NCBI RefSeq assembly: GCF_000311825.1
Contig: NZ_HE978566.1
Span: forward strand, 691,725 to 755,724
DNA from: Peptoniphilus grossensis ph5
GTDB lineage: Bacteria > Bacillota > Clostridia > Tissierellales > Peptoniphilaceae
DNA length: 64,000 nt
Reading direction: 5' to 3'
Under the pieces are notes generated by a model that did not search any database, was not told where the DNA came from, and was given only the letters and a program-made list of their open reading frames with translations. How positions within the stretch are numbered: position 1 is the stretch's first letter; each line of letters begins with the position of its first letter. Shown here piece by piece: positions 7,757 through 16,685 of the stretch. A program made the translations under genes and the position numbers.

Positions 7757-8990
7757 TGGATTGGCTGTCGTGGTATCTTTTTATCATTGCTGCTACTTGT
7801 TCTCTAGTGCAGTTTCCCTTCGGGTCATTTCCGTCGGTTATTTTATTTTCCTTTGCCCATTTCCAATCTTCTTTGGCCCATTCAGAAGGCTCGTTTATAT
7901 CTCTCACTACATACTCACCTTGTCCTTTGTCGTATTGCTGCAAACCTAATCTTTCTATTAGGCTGATTAGTTTCGTTCCGTATCTTTGGTCAGTTGCGTA
8001 CCCGCATTTTTGTAAAGCTAGAGCCTGGGTTTTATATTCTTTGGCTGCTAGAACTGCTGCGTAGTTCTTTTCCCTCCAGGGTGTGCTTATAAAAAATACG
8101 TCGTGGTCCTTTATGGATTCTATAAAATTTGGGTATTTTCTGAAATCTGCTTTTATAGAATATACTTCTCCACTTGGTTTTTGTTCCTTAGTTAGCTTGG
8201 AGTATATTTCTCCCTTCCACTCTTTTGAAGCTTTTATGCCAAATAAATTATTAGCACCTTTTGCAAGCTCAGACCTGCCCCAGTTCGATTCCAGTATGGC
8301 CTGGGCGATGGTTACGCTTGGAAGTATATTTAGCTTTTGTCCTTCTATGGCTTTTAAAATATTTTTTATGAAGGTATCTTCTGGAGCTGCTGCTGGTGGT
8401 TCCACTTTAGTTTTAACTTCCAAACCATAAAATTCAGCCACGGCTTTTGCAACTGCTTTTGCACACTTATCCAGGTTGGTCCTATAGGCTCTCGCATCTT
8501 CCAGATTGTCGTGAAAGCAATGTTCAATAATCATATTTCTTTTTGCCAAACCGTTTCTTAAAACTCCGTAGTAGTTTGCTCCGCTATTAGCTCTTCTGTA
8601 TTTCGTGCCCCTGTTGGGTATGCCAAGTGCTTCAGATACCTTTCTGCAGATTAAATCTCCTAGTTGCTTGCAGGACTCTCTCGGGTTTGTGCTATCCCAA
8701 ACCTCAACCCCTCGAGCTCTTCCATCTGCTGCGTTGGAGTGACAAGATAAAAATAAGTCATATCCTCTAGCAGCATTTCCTCTTGCTTTTAAACTTGGGT
8801 TTTCTGCTATGCTATTTTTTGTGAGTCCTACTTGAAATCCGTATCTTTCTAGCTCCGGCTTCAAATAATTTTTTGCGTATAAAAAATTACAATCCCCCTC
8901 GTTGCAGTAAGGGAGATTGTCTATTTGTTTAAATCCTCGATTATGTGCTTTGCCTGCTCCGTGTCCAGGGTCAAGCATGATTTTTATCAT
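7740..8990 (-). CDS. endolysin: amidase_3 + glucosaminidase + SLH-like domain
   Basis: 416 residues in three parts. Residues 1-190 are a zinc N-acetylmuramoyl-L-alanine amidase (DPGHG with His10, Glu31, SCHSN with His84, IIEHCFH with Glu156). Residues 205-355 are a glucosaminidase-type domain (QAILESNWGRS with the probable catalytic Glu234, then NNLFGIKAS). Residues 365-416 look like a single SLH-type unit (WAKEDWKWAKENKITDG), probably for wall binding. A Pro/Ala linker separates parts one and two. It would cut both peptide and glycan bonds of peptidoglycan at lysis. Ribosome-binding site GGAGG just before ATG; the holin lies downstream. Confidence 0.93.
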   Translation of the reverse strand: MIKIMLDPGHGAGKAHNRGFKQIDNLPYCNEGDCNFLYAKNYLKPELERYGFQVGLTKNSIAENPSLKARGNAARGYDLFLSCHSNAADGRARGVEVWDSTNPRESCKQLGDLICRKVSEALGIPNRGTKYRRANSGANYYGVLRNGLAKRNMIIEHCFHDNLEDARAYRTNLDKCAKAVAKAVAEFYGLEVKTKVEPPAAAPEDTFIKNILKAIEGQKLNILPSVTIAQAILESNWGRSELAKGANNLFGIKASKEWKGEIYSKLTKEQKPSGEVYSIKADFRKYPNFIESIKDHDVFFISTPWREKNYAAVLAAKEYKTQALALQKCGYATDQRYGTKLISLIERLGLQQYDKGQGEYVVRDINEPSEWAKEDWKWAKENKITDGNDPKGNCTREQVAAMIKRYHDSQSNEARH

Positions 8991-8999
8991 GTTTTCCTC

Positions 9000-9350
9000 C
9001 TACCTTAGTGCTGGGAATAAATAATAAACAAAGGCTGCGATAAGAATTCCTAAAACAATTTTTAATGCTGCATCTATATATTTTCTGACCCTTTCGTTTG
9101 GTTTTATATAGTGGTCGGATATTCTATCGCTATAAAGCTTGTCTATCTTGTCGTCAGTTTTCTTAGTTGTCCTGTCGATGTTTGACACGTCTTTTTTTAT
9201 AATCTCGATGTTAAAGCCTTGTTCCCTACTTAACTCTTTTTGCTCGTCTATTTGCTTCCCGTGGACCTCTATCCTTTTATCCTGTGCCTTGTCATTTTCT
9301 TCTAGTTTCGAGATTCGTATTTCGTGGTCTAGAATTTTTTCATCTTCCAT
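9000..9350 (-). CDS. XhlA-like holin accessory protein
   Basis: 116 residues. A long N-terminal coiled coil (about 1-85, rich in Glu/Lys/Asp) is followed by one C-terminal membrane helix (ALKIVLGILIAAFVYYLFPAL). This is the layout of XhlA/hemolysin-type proteins that act with a holin. It lies just upstream of the endolysin in the lysis block. Sequence identity to XhlA itself cannot be judged by eye. Confidence 0.75.
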   Translation of the reverse strand: MEDEKILDHEIRISKLEENDKAQDKRIEVHGKQIDEQKELSREQGFNIEIIKKDVSNIDRTTKKTDDKIDKLYSDRISDHYIKPNERVRKYIDAALKIVLGILIAAFVYYLFPALR

Positions 9351-9401
9351 ATGTCACCCTCTTTTATAAAAATTTAAGGGAGGACTAAGCCTCCCCATGT
9401 T

Positions 9402-9566
9402 CTAACCTTCGATGTCAATTGGCATACCATCAGCGTCAAGACCAAGAGCCTTTAAATCTTCAAGGACTGCCTCCCTCCAGATTGCAGGCACTTGTCTAAC
9501 CTTTTTATTTTCTGGATTGCAAGTTCTTCTTTGCCTTGATACTAATCCAACGTATAAATCTAGCAT
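9402..9566 (-). CDS. small phage protein, CD1375-like, copy 2
   Basis: 54 residues starting MLDLYVGLVSRQRRTC and containing KKVRQVPAIWREAVLEDL. It is a clear paralogue of the gene at 9637. The start at 9566 is chosen for its strong GGAGGTGTAAGT ribosome-binding site. The frame is open upstream to an ATG at 9656, which would add a hydrophobic segment (KVLIGFALASPFLYKIL). Function unknown; such short proteins are common between tail and lysis genes. Confidence 0.75.
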   Translation of the reverse strand: MLDLYVGLVSRQRRTCNPENKKVRQVPAIWREAVLEDLKALGLDADGMPIDIEG

Positions 9567-9636
9567 ACTTACACCTCCTCTACTTTTTAAAATTTTGTAT
9601 AAAAAAGGACTTGCTAAAGCAAATCCAATCAATACC

Positions 9637-9792
9637 TTATTTAATTTCCTTGCCATTTTCGTCGTATCCTTGTGCTTTAAGTTCTGCGATAACTGCTTCC
9701 CTTAAATGTTTTGGTACTTGTCGAACCTTTTTGTTATTTACATCACAAGTTCTTTTGCCATTTTTAACTAATCCAACGTATAAATCAATCAT
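9637..9792 (-). CDS. small phage protein, CD1375-like, copy 1
   Basis: 51 residues: MIDLYVGLVKNGKRTC, then KKVRQVPKHLREAVIAEL, ending YDENGKEIK. Paralogue of the 54-aa product at 9402. GGAGG ribosome-binding site. The start overlaps the stop of the 71-aa gene upstream (ATGA), so it is translationally coupled. Confidence 0.8.
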   Translation of the reverse strand: MIDLYVGLVKNGKRTCDVNNKKVRQVPKHLREAVIAELKAQGYDENGKEIK

Positions 9793-10004
9793 GCTTGACC
9801 TCCTAAAATAGTTTCATAAATTGTTGCTAAGACTTCATCTGTCTTTTCTGCCCTATCAAGATTTGTTTCATAGTTTGTTGCAACTGCCTCAGCAAGTGCT
9901 AAATTTCCATCATTAAGCTTTTTAAGTTCCTCCAAGATTGCCCCAGAGTCTCCACCTGCTTGTAATTCTTTTAAAGACCTTTCGTTTATAAATTCTATTG
10001 CCAT
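9789..10004 (-). CDS. small phage structural-region protein, unknown function
   Basis: 71 residues, acidic and mostly helical (SGAILEELKKLNDGNLALAEA). Good ribosome-binding site; stop overlaps the next start by 4 nt. Located between fibre and lysis genes. No family recognised. Confidence 0.75.
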   Translation of the reverse strand: MAIEFINERSLKELQAGGDSGAILEELKKLNDGNLALAEAVATNYETNLDRAEKTDEVLATIYETILGGQA

Positions 10005-10014
10005 TTTTTACCTC

Positions 10015-11280
10015 CTACATGTACGCTCCAACAAAGCCATAGAAGTAAGATTCCATGCCCTCTGGTGTATCGGCTCTGTCAATCCTTATGTCTACTCCTA
10101 TGCACCACTTATCAGCAGTTTTTGTCTTGGTCTTAAAATTGTATTTTTGACCTATCAATTCTTCTGGCACTACTTCCCAAGTTGGGTTTGTGTCCTTGGC
10201 ATTGAGTGACACCTTGACAGTCATTTTTGCCCCTTTTGCTAACTCTGTTAGAGGGTTTACCACTATTGCAGATGGCTGAGCGTCGACTTCTTTTTTTAGA
10301 TTGTACCAACAGTGAGTTATTTTTTTAGAAAAAGTTATATAGCCTGTTCCCTTTGCTCCAAAGCTATCTGTGGCTTCGATTTTTATTCTGTGTTCGCCAT
10401 TTAAAAGTTTTGCATAGTCTAATTTTCCGATACTTACTGTCTTGGATTGGTTTGGCGTAACTTTTCCCAAGTCTTGCAACTGCACATCATCCACATAGAC
10501 CTTAACTGTGATGTCGTCTCCGTCTGGGTCTGCTGCCTTAAAGCTAAAATTAAAAGGTTTATTTTGCTCCCCTAAGTTGGAGTTTGTGACTGTGACTATC
10601 GGATTGGTGTTGACCTTTTTAAAGGTATATCGTCTTATTGCACTTGCCCCGTTGGAGTCACTAACTGTAATCTCGATTGTATTGGTTTTGTTGAGTTCTA
10701 ACTCATCAAATTTTGTCTTGTCGATATCAATCTCGTAAGACTCGCCCTTAGTTGCATTGTTTATTGTCCTAATTGTCGCTGAGTTTAATTTTACAGTAAC
10801 ATTTAAAGTCTCGTTATTGTCTGGGTCGTCTACGCTAAAGACCTTTTTAAAAGGTGCTTTAAATCCACCTAAGTCCTCATCTTTACCAGATATTGTTGGA
10901 GTTTGGTTTGAAATACCCTCATAAACATACCAGTATGAGCCAGAATAATTATTATCTGGATAAGCGTTCCTATTTTCTGATGTTACTTCGCCAAGTTTTG
11001 AACCCTTAGCATAGTAGGTGTGACTTTTTGGTACTGTCTTAGTTTCTAGTACATAAAAGTATCCGCTATATTGACCGGAATCAGTTTCAAAAGATCCACC
11101 AAATTTTATATCTACTCCGTCAGTATAATTGTTCCACCTTACATAATCGTCGTAATAATTTTGAACATCTCTTTCATGCGGAAAGTATAGCATTTCATTT
11201 CTTACCCAAACTTTCTCTTTTTCCTGCGTGGTGTATGTTCTAGTGTTCCTCTCAAATTTCCCCCACTTATAAGTTGTCAT
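10015..11280 (-). CDS. phage minor structural protein with Ig-like domains
   Basis: 421 residues. The N-terminal part is aromatic and Gly/Tyr rich (YSGYFYVLETK, YSGSYWYVYEG). From about 130 to 310 there are two or three beta-sandwich Ig-like repeats, each beginning with a D-x-D-(N/G)-(N/D)-E/D-type turn (SVDDPDNNETLNVTV and AADPDGDDITVKVYV). The last 110 residues form a separate C-terminal region. It probably decorates the fibre or baseplate and contacts cell-surface sugars; this is inference from fold type and position. Confidence 0.75.
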   Translation of the reverse strand: MTTYKWGKFERNTRTYTTQEKEKVWVRNEMLYFPHERDVQNYYDDYVRWNNYTDGVDIKFGGSFETDSGQYSGYFYVLETKTVPKSHTYYAKGSKLGEVTSENRNAYPDNNYSGSYWYVYEGISNQTPTISGKDEDLGGFKAPFKKVFSVDDPDNNETLNVTVKLNSATIRTINNATKGESYEIDIDKTKFDELELNKTNTIEITVSDSNGASAIRRYTFKKVNTNPIVTVTNSNLGEQNKPFNFSFKAADPDGDDITVKVYVDDVQLQDLGKVTPNQSKTVSIGKLDYAKLLNGEHRIKIEATDSFGAKGTGYITFSKKITHCWYNLKKEVDAQPSAIVVNPLTELAKGAKMTVKVSLNAKDTNPTWEVVPEELIGQKYNFKTKTKTADKWCIGVDIRIDRADTPEGMESYFYGFVGAYM

Positions 11281-11297
11281 CTTCTATCACTCCTTTC

Positions 11298-11972
11298 TTA
11301 AATCACAAATCTTGCCATCTTAGGGTCGTAGATACCTTCAAACTGTTCAGCCCCGTCCAAGCGTTTAAAGTCGACCTTAAAGTTGTTATATCTTGCATCT
11401 GTTTGAATTGATGTTCCCATTGCTGCAATTCTTAAAGCTAAGTCTTGGATTAAATCCCAGTTGCCTTTCACGGTTTGGTTTGTCCTGCCCTTGCCTGCTA
11501 AATCCATGAGGTCAAGTTGACTTGCACAAATCATTGACCTATCAATCTTAATATTTATCGTGTCCACGTTGGCAACTACAACGATTATATCCATAGAGAT
11601 TTCTACCATTTCTTGGTCGTGGACTGGTATATAGTCAGCATGGTCGTCATAATATGCTACCCCATAAAGGATTTCTCCCTTTCTTGGGTCTTGGGCAAAA
11701 AGACCAACCTCAGACATCAAAAATCCTGTCTTTGTATCGTGATTAGTTATTGCAAGTGATATTGTACTTGTGCCATCTCCATTAGCCTTTATCCCTCTAA
11801 TGTCAACTTCTTGGACTTCTTCCACTAGCTTATCCATCTTAAAAAGAGCAGCAGTACTTTCTATTTTGCCAGTACCAATTGCTGCCCTTGTAAAGTTTAA
11901 AGGCTCTCCAGTTTGGCAGTACGCCAAGAGGTCTCGCCCTTTTTCGGTTAGATAAAATCTTCCTCTTTGCAT
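11298..11972 (-). CDS. phage tail-collar fibre family protein
   Basis: 224 residues starting MQRGRFYLTEKGRDLLAYCQTGEPLNF-like (shortened here). The N-terminal pattern 'LTEKGR.LL......G..L.FTRAAIGTG' and the later 'SEVGLFAQDP..GEILYGVAYY' are the signature of the tail-collar fibre/protein H N-terminal family, which sits at the baseplate end of tail fibres. C-terminal part is variable. Located between the main fibre gene and the Ig-domain protein. Confidence 0.82.
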   Translation of the reverse strand: MQRGRFYLTEKGRDLLAYCQTGEPLNFTRAAIGTGKIESTAALFKMDKLVEEVQEVDIRGIKANGDGTSTISLAITNHDTKTGFLMSEVGLFAQDPRKGEILYGVAYYDDHADYIPVHDQEMVEISMDIIVVVANVDTINIKIDRSMICASQLDLMDLAGKGRTNQTVKGNWDLIQDLALRIAAMGTSIQTDARYNNFKVDFKRLDGAEQFEGIYDPKMARFVI

Positions 11973-11984
11973 TTCTTCTCCTTT

Positions 11985-12176
11985 CTAAATCTTAAAAGCA
12001 TTTTTGCTTTGTTCGTACAAACCCTCAAAATTTTCATCTTCTTTAAGATTTTTAAAATCCTTAGAAAAATCGGTTCTCATCTTAGACCAAATAAGATCTT
12101 CCCCATAAAAAAGTTTTTGAATTTCCTTGCCATTAAAAAATATATTTTTAGTTCTTGAAAAATCCATACCCACCAC
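11985..12176 (-). CDS. small fibre-associated protein
   Basis: 63 residues. FNGKEIQKLFYGEDLIWSK resembles the short 'ing...v..g..lvW' motif found near tail-fibre ends in Firmicute phages. It abuts the fibre stop (12177) and is in the same orientation. ATG at either residue 1 or 4 is possible. Function unknown. Confidence 0.65.
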   Translation of the reverse strand: MVGMDFSRTKNIFFNGKEIQKLFYGEDLIWSKMRTDFSKDFKNLKEDENFEGLYEQSKNAFKI

Positions 12177-13955
12177 CTAGTAAGTCGCATAAATCGTATT
12201 GGGTTTTTTGGTCGTCAAATTGTTGTAGTCTGCAAGGCTCATCTCAACTACATCAGGCTTTTTATCAAGCTTTTCTTTGAGTTCTTCCGTCCTTTGGATT
12301 AAATCAGATATCCAGAATATTAGCTTTCTTGTTGAGCTTGTAGACCACTTTGTTCCCCCTGTTCCTGGTGTGATTTCTGTATACGCAACATCGCTTTCAC
12401 TTATTTTCTTATTCCAAACATTAATCATGGTTTGGGTTACATTATTTTTCTGTGCCCCGTCCTCAATCCCTTGTAACTTTTTAATATCAGCTTGGGTTAT
12501 TAGACTTGGAGATATTTCAACATAAGCACTTCCGGACCATCTATAAATATTTTCTGATGATAGGTCTACATAGATTTTTCCCTTTTCTCCCGTGCTTGGG
12601 AAATTAGATTTACTTGCAAATTCTAAAACATCATCTACATAAGATGGCAATTGGTCGGCAGGTACTTTTCCGTCTCCACCAAGTGAGGCATAGCCATTAG
12701 CCTTGCCCTTGTTTGCAATATTTTCTGGTGTGTAGTCAAGCTTACCTGCACTTACTTCTTGCTTAGTTGCATAGGTCTTTTTGATGTCCTCACTCTTTGC
12801 ATAAGGTGTAAGGTCATATTCTCTTATAGCTTTTTCTGGGAGTTGGTCTTCTGGTACTTTGCCTTTATCATCAAGTGCAGCGTATCCATTGACCTCGCCC
12901 TTGTGGATAATGCTTTCTTTTGCTTCAAGGTCTTTTTTACTTGCTAAAATTGCTAAATCTAACCCTGTAAGGATAGGCTGCCAAGATGACCAATTACTAC
13001 CCAAGCCTGACCTAAAGTAGAATGAGTTTTTATCTCTTCCGTCATAAGCAACTTGGAGAATAAGACCTCCAAAGTTCATTGTGTTGATATACCAACCTTT
13101 TTGCCTATCTGGTGTATTAGATGAACCACAATATACATGAACCCATTCTTCTTTTATGGCATTTGCATCTACAGTACCCCTTGCTTTAAGTACAGCAACT
13201 GTTGTCCCATCGGCTTTCTTATATCCTTCTAAATCTTTGGCAGTTAAAAAACTTGATAGGTCATAAGTGGTGTCCTTTAAAGCCTCATCTGGAAGTTGAC
13301 TTACTGGCACTTTTTTGTTGCCATCAAGACTTGCAAGTCCGTTGGCAACCCCTATAAGACTTTCAAGGTCATCAGTATCTTTTATAAGCTGATTTAGGAT
13401 ATCCTTTAATAATTTCTTTTGATTATTAAGGGTTATGGAGCTAGCCTTTAAGTCGCTATCCTTATCAAGTTTTTTATCCCAAGTTTCTTTTTCTTTGTCG
13501 CTTACAAACCTATGGCTTGGGTCAGTTACAATTATCCCTGCCTTGTGGGTTTCTGGGTGGGTATAGACTGTGTCCCTGTCGTCATCAAAAACAACTTGTC
13601 CGTCAGCATTGAGTTTTAAAACTTGCCCTGCTTTTCCACCCTCAGGCATTTTAACCCTTTGTGAAATTGCCCTTAAAATCTCAACTATTGAGTCTTTATT
13701 GGTATTAAGTTCTGCAGCAATTTCCCTAAAAGTGTCATACTCTTTTGGAGCGTCTTTTAAGATATTGTCTAACTTGTCTATAAGTTCCTGTGGCTTAAAA
13801 GTTAAATACTCATCAAGTGGTACTCCCTCTTCGGTGTAAACTGTGCTTGTAAAAATGTGTGGAGATACTATTGCAAATTCCCCTGTGGTCTCATCATAAG
13901 CAAGGAGTTTCTTTCCCTTAAAAACTTTGTTGATATCGTTGATTTTATTAGTCAT
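12177..13955 (-). CDS. tail fibre protein with repeated GKVPxDQLP units
   Basis: 592 residues. Three near-repeats of the form G-(Y/L)-A-(A/S)-L-x-x-x-(G/K)-K-V-P-x-x-Q-L-P occur at about 206-225, 357-376 and 421-440, a motif of long phage side fibres. The N-terminus (about 1-130) probably binds the baseplate. A middle segment (about 255-335, WVHVYCGSSNTPDRQKGWYI onward) resembles the pyocin-knob type fibre module. Its start overlaps the end of the upstream XkdU-like gene by 8 nt. Likely the main receptor-binding fibre. Confidence 0.85.
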   Translation of the reverse strand: MTNKINDINKVFKGKKLLAYDETTGEFAIVSPHIFTSTVYTEEGVPLDEYLTFKPQELIDKLDNILKDAPKEYDTFREIAAELNTNKDSIVEILRAISQRVKMPEGGKAGQVLKLNADGQVVFDDDRDTVYTHPETHKAGIIVTDPSHRFVSDKEKETWDKKLDKDSDLKASSITLNNQKKLLKDILNQLIKDTDDLESLIGVANGLASLDGNKKVPVSQLPDEALKDTTYDLSSFLTAKDLEGYKKADGTTVAVLKARGTVDANAIKEEWVHVYCGSSNTPDRQKGWYINTMNFGGLILQVAYDGRDKNSFYFRSGLGSNWSSWQPILTGLDLAILASKKDLEAKESIIHKGEVNGYAALDDKGKVPEDQLPEKAIREYDLTPYAKSEDIKKTYATKQEVSAGKLDYTPENIANKGKANGYASLGGDGKVPADQLPSYVDDVLEFASKSNFPSTGEKGKIYVDLSSENIYRWSGSAYVEISPSLITQADIKKLQGIEDGAQKNNVTQTMINVWNKKISESDVAYTEITPGTGGTKWSTSSTRKLIFWISDLIQRTEELKEKLDKKPDVVEMSLADYNNLTTKKPNTIYATY

Positions 13956-14721
13956 ACTTCATTCGCACCCCACTTCCGTCTTCAACTTCTAAAAACATCC
14001 CATCTTTATTTAAAGTCCAAACCTCTGGCATAATAGCAGTTCTTTTAATTTTCTTGTGATAAGTTGCCATTCCCATAAATAACGGCTCTTTAAATTCCTT
14101 ATCCTCAACCTTGTTAGGTAAGACCTTGTAGTGTTTAGCTTTTTGTCCGTACATGCCATAGTAGATGGTTTGGTCTCTTACAAACTTAACTTTTATAAGC
14201 TGCGTTAGGTTAGCAGGTATTATGTTCCTAAGCTGTCTTTGGAGAGTATCAAGTTCAAAATATATTGATTCTTTGACAAATATTTCAACTTCGATTCCAT
14301 ACTTATCGTAATCTAGAGACAGCTTATAATTGCCTTTGCCTAAAACTAAATCGAGCCACTCTTCTAGGGTTCGGTGGGTCCACTTCCTTAGCATGTTCCA
14401 AAGAGAATAAATGGATCTTCTTTGTTCTTCCAAATCTCCCTTTATGCTTTCGTCATTTATAAGCCTGCGGTAAGCACTTAACCCTTCCTTGCCTGCGGAC
14501 TGAATATAAAGATTTTCCATTATCTTGTTGAGCCTTGCCCACAAGTTAGAAAGCTCGATGTTCTCGTTGATTCTTATTTGCGTGAACTCGTAACCTTTGC
14601 CTATAATGTCTTGAGGTATATGGACTCCTACATCTACTTCCCTATTGATGTTTATTAGGTCTTCCGACTGGTGTAAATTTATTTCATTTAGGTCTACTTG
14701 TAATTCTCTTTTTTCAATCAA
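13948..14721 (-). CDS. XkdU/YmfQ-like baseplate protein (DUF2313-like)
   Basis: 257 residues, following baseplate J as in PBSX-type tails. The pattern 'NLWARLNKIMENLYIQSAG' then a short helical segment and a C-terminal beta region fits the family. Begins with TTG (14721) preceded by GAGGTGGTAA, overlapping the baseplate J stop by 4 nt. Confidence 0.75.
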   Translation of the reverse strand: MIEKRELQVDLNEINLHQSEDLININREVDVGVHIPQDIIGKGYEFTQIRINENIELSNLWARLNKIMENLYIQSAGKEGLSAYRRLINDESIKGDLEEQRRSIYSLWNMLRKWTHRTLEEWLDLVLGKGNYKLSLDYDKYGIEVEIFVKESIYFELDTLQRQLRNIIPANLTQLIKVKFVRDQTIYYGMYGQKAKHYKVLPNKVEDKEFKEPLFMGMATYHKKIKRTAIMPEVWTLNKDGMFLEVEDGSGVRMKYD

Positions 14722-15851
14722 ATTACCACCTCAGTTATCTTGAGTTCTCCAAGCACTGGTATTTCTTCTTCTTGCAAAACCATTATTTTTTCATCGCTAT
14801 CGAATTTTATATTCCTGTAGTCCACCACGTTTTTAGTGTTTAAAATAATACTCATAACCTTGGCTAGTCTTATGTCGTTCTCAATGTAAATCTCATCTTT
14901 TTCCTTGCTCTTCCTGGACCATCTTTCACGCTCCAACTTGAAGTATTCTTCGATATCTCTTTTAATGTCCTTCTTTATTTCTTCGATATCGCTTCCTGTT
15001 TCCTTCATGATTTCTGCGTTGATGTTTATTACTTTTTCTTTGGCACTTACGACTGTGACTAGGTGTCCTATAGGAGCTATTCCAACTCCCTTTTGATTAA
15101 AGGGTACAGGGTCTAGTGCTTCTTGCACTCTTTCTATGAGTTCTTTGGTTGCCCCTTTGTTTTCTGGGTCAGTAATAATTACCTTTACTGTTCCCCCACC
15201 GTTCCAAACTGGTATTATTTTTACTGATCCTACTCCTTCGATGGCTTTTACTTTTATCCTGTAGTCGTCAATGTTTCCACCGTATGCGTTTGAATTTATT
15301 GTTTCAAAGTATCGGTCTCTAAAAGTTTCAGTCTCTTCCTCATTTTCTCCAAGTACAGCTAGGCTGTCTATTTCTGCAACCTTTAAATCTCTTATAGCTC
15401 TATTTGGTGTTAGTCTTCCTTTTCTGATGTTGCCGACTATCCCAGGAGTGCTGCATTGCATTTCGTAATAAAAAAGGCCTTCTTTTTCTCCTGCAAACTT
15501 AATCACATCAAAATAAAGATCTTCGTGCGAGAATTTTTCCCCTATGAGTAGCTCAACATTGAATTTTCCAATGACTATCGAAGGTGTCGCAGGGTGTGGT
15601 TCTATTCCTCTTTCTTTGGCTCTTTGAATTAGCCAGTATCTGTTGGCTGTGTCTCCAAAAGCATTTTTAAAAAGAAAGTCCAAATAGGAGTAAAGAATTG
15701 ATACCTCTAGGGCCATTGGTGCTATGGCATCAAAAATTACCGACCCTTCTCTTTTGTCGAACTCGTTCGGTATCCTGTCCAGGTTCCTCTCAAGGATTTT
15801 CTCATAGGTTTGGTCCTCGAACATCGGCTCGTATATTCTTTTAGTATCCAA
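14718..15851 (-). CDS. baseplate J-like protein (XkdT)
   Basis: 377 residues, typical for the family. N-terminal RIPNEFDKREGSVIFDAIAP and the later GGNIDDYRIKVKAIEGVGSVKIIPVWNGGG region are the baseplate J signature. It builds the wedges of a contractile-tail baseplate. TTG start with GGAGGTGTTATTAG upstream; overlaps the gp25-like gene by 11 nt. Confidence 0.92.
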   Translation of the reverse strand: MDTKRIYEPMFEDQTYEKILERNLDRIPNEFDKREGSVIFDAIAPMALEVSILYSYLDFLFKNAFGDTANRYWLIQRAKERGIEPHPATPSIVIGKFNVELLIGEKFSHEDLYFDVIKFAGEKEGLFYYEMQCSTPGIVGNIRKGRLTPNRAIRDLKVAEIDSLAVLGENEEETETFRDRYFETINSNAYGGNIDDYRIKVKAIEGVGSVKIIPVWNGGGTVKVIITDPENKGATKELIERVQEALDPVPFNQKGVGIAPIGHLVTVVSAKEKVININAEIMKETGSDIEEIKKDIKRDIEEYFKLERERWSRKSKEKDEIYIENDIRLAKVMSIILNTKNVVDYRNIKFDSDEKIMVLQEEEIPVLGELKITEVVI

Positions 15852-16263
15852 CTAATAACACCTCCTCTATATCTACTGACTTCTCTCTTCCAACTAAACT
15901 GACCTTAAAACTCATCCCTAGGTTTAAATCCTGGGACCAATCTTCGTGGTACTTGAACTCGTACACGTCTTCGATTCTGTCGTCTAGCATTAGTGCATCT
16001 GATATCCTTCTGGTTAAAACTACAAAGGCATAATTTTTTGGTTTGCCAAACAAATCCCTTTTCTTTACACCAAAATTTGGGTAAATTGGATAGATTCCTT
16101 TCTCGGTGTTGATGCACTTATAAATAAATTGTTTTACTGCTTCTTCTCCGTCCGTGTAGCCTTTTACTCTTTCTTCTTCAATAAGCATTTTGTGAGTAAA
16201 GCTAGGCTGCAGAACAATTTCGATTTCTTGTTCCAGGTACTCGTTGTCAAAGTTTGGAGTCAT
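15841..16263 (-). CDS. gp25-like/XkdS baseplate wedge protein (DUF2634)
   Basis: 140 residues. The stretch EEAVKQFIYKCINTEKG, YPIYPNFGVKKRDLFGKP and a following RRISDALMLDDRIEDV match the DUF2634/XkdS type, related to lysozyme-like wedge protein gp25. Position between DUF2577-like and baseplate J genes is canonical. Confidence 0.85.
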   Translation of the reverse strand: MTPNFDNEYLEQEIEIVLQPSFTHKMLIEEERVKGYTDGEEAVKQFIYKCINTEKGIYPIYPNFGVKKRDLFGKPKNYAFVVLTRRISDALMLDDRIEDVYEFKYHEDWSQDLNLGMSFKVSLVGREKSVDIEEVLLVGY

Positions 16264-16685
16264 TTTTCAACCCCCTTTTCGTGTACCGCCTTTTCTATAG
16301 TTCCGTGTGTCACTACGACTTGTCCGTGTGGGCACGTTCCTATAAGTTGGCATTGGTCTATTCTTCCCTTCCACTTGTACTCTATTCCGTTTTGTCCTTG
16401 AGGTTCGCTGGCTTCGTAAAGATAAAAATAAGTTTGGCCCCTAAAGTTTTTTTGTAGCACGAACTTATTTCCTATTTCCTCTTCTGTAAAAACCCTATAC
16501 TTTGGAATAACCAGAAAGTCTTCTTTTATAATTATCTTCTTCAGTTCCTCTTCCCCTTCCCTGTCTTCTGGAATAAAGGTTACTGGGTTTATGGATGTCA
16601 GCTTTGCGTAGATGATTTCTGAAAAAGAAATCTTTTCCTGCTGACTATCTGCTATGTTTTTTAAAACTTTGTATAAATCTGCCAT
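16260..16685 (-). CDS. XkdR-like protein (DUF2577)
   Basis: 141 residues. Contains 'I.YAKLTSINPVTFIPED..' and a C-terminal beta-rich region. Its place between XkdQ-like and XkdS-like genes, with 4-nt overlaps on both sides, fits DUF2577. The usual role is small baseplate component. Confidence 0.78.
   Translation of the reverse strand: MADLYKVLKNIADSQQEKISFSEIIYAKLTSINPVTFIPEDREGEEELKKIIIKEDFLVIPKYRVFTEEEIGNKFVLQKNFRGQTYFYLYEASEPQGQNGIEYKWKGRIDQCQLIGTCPHGQVVVTHGTIEKAVHEKGVEK

Noticed and set aside
7434..7949. 171-codon plus-strand open frame over the lysis genes
   Set aside because: It lies antisense to the endolysin and its neighbour, has no ribosome-binding site and reads as low-complexity hydrophobic residues from the reverse strand.
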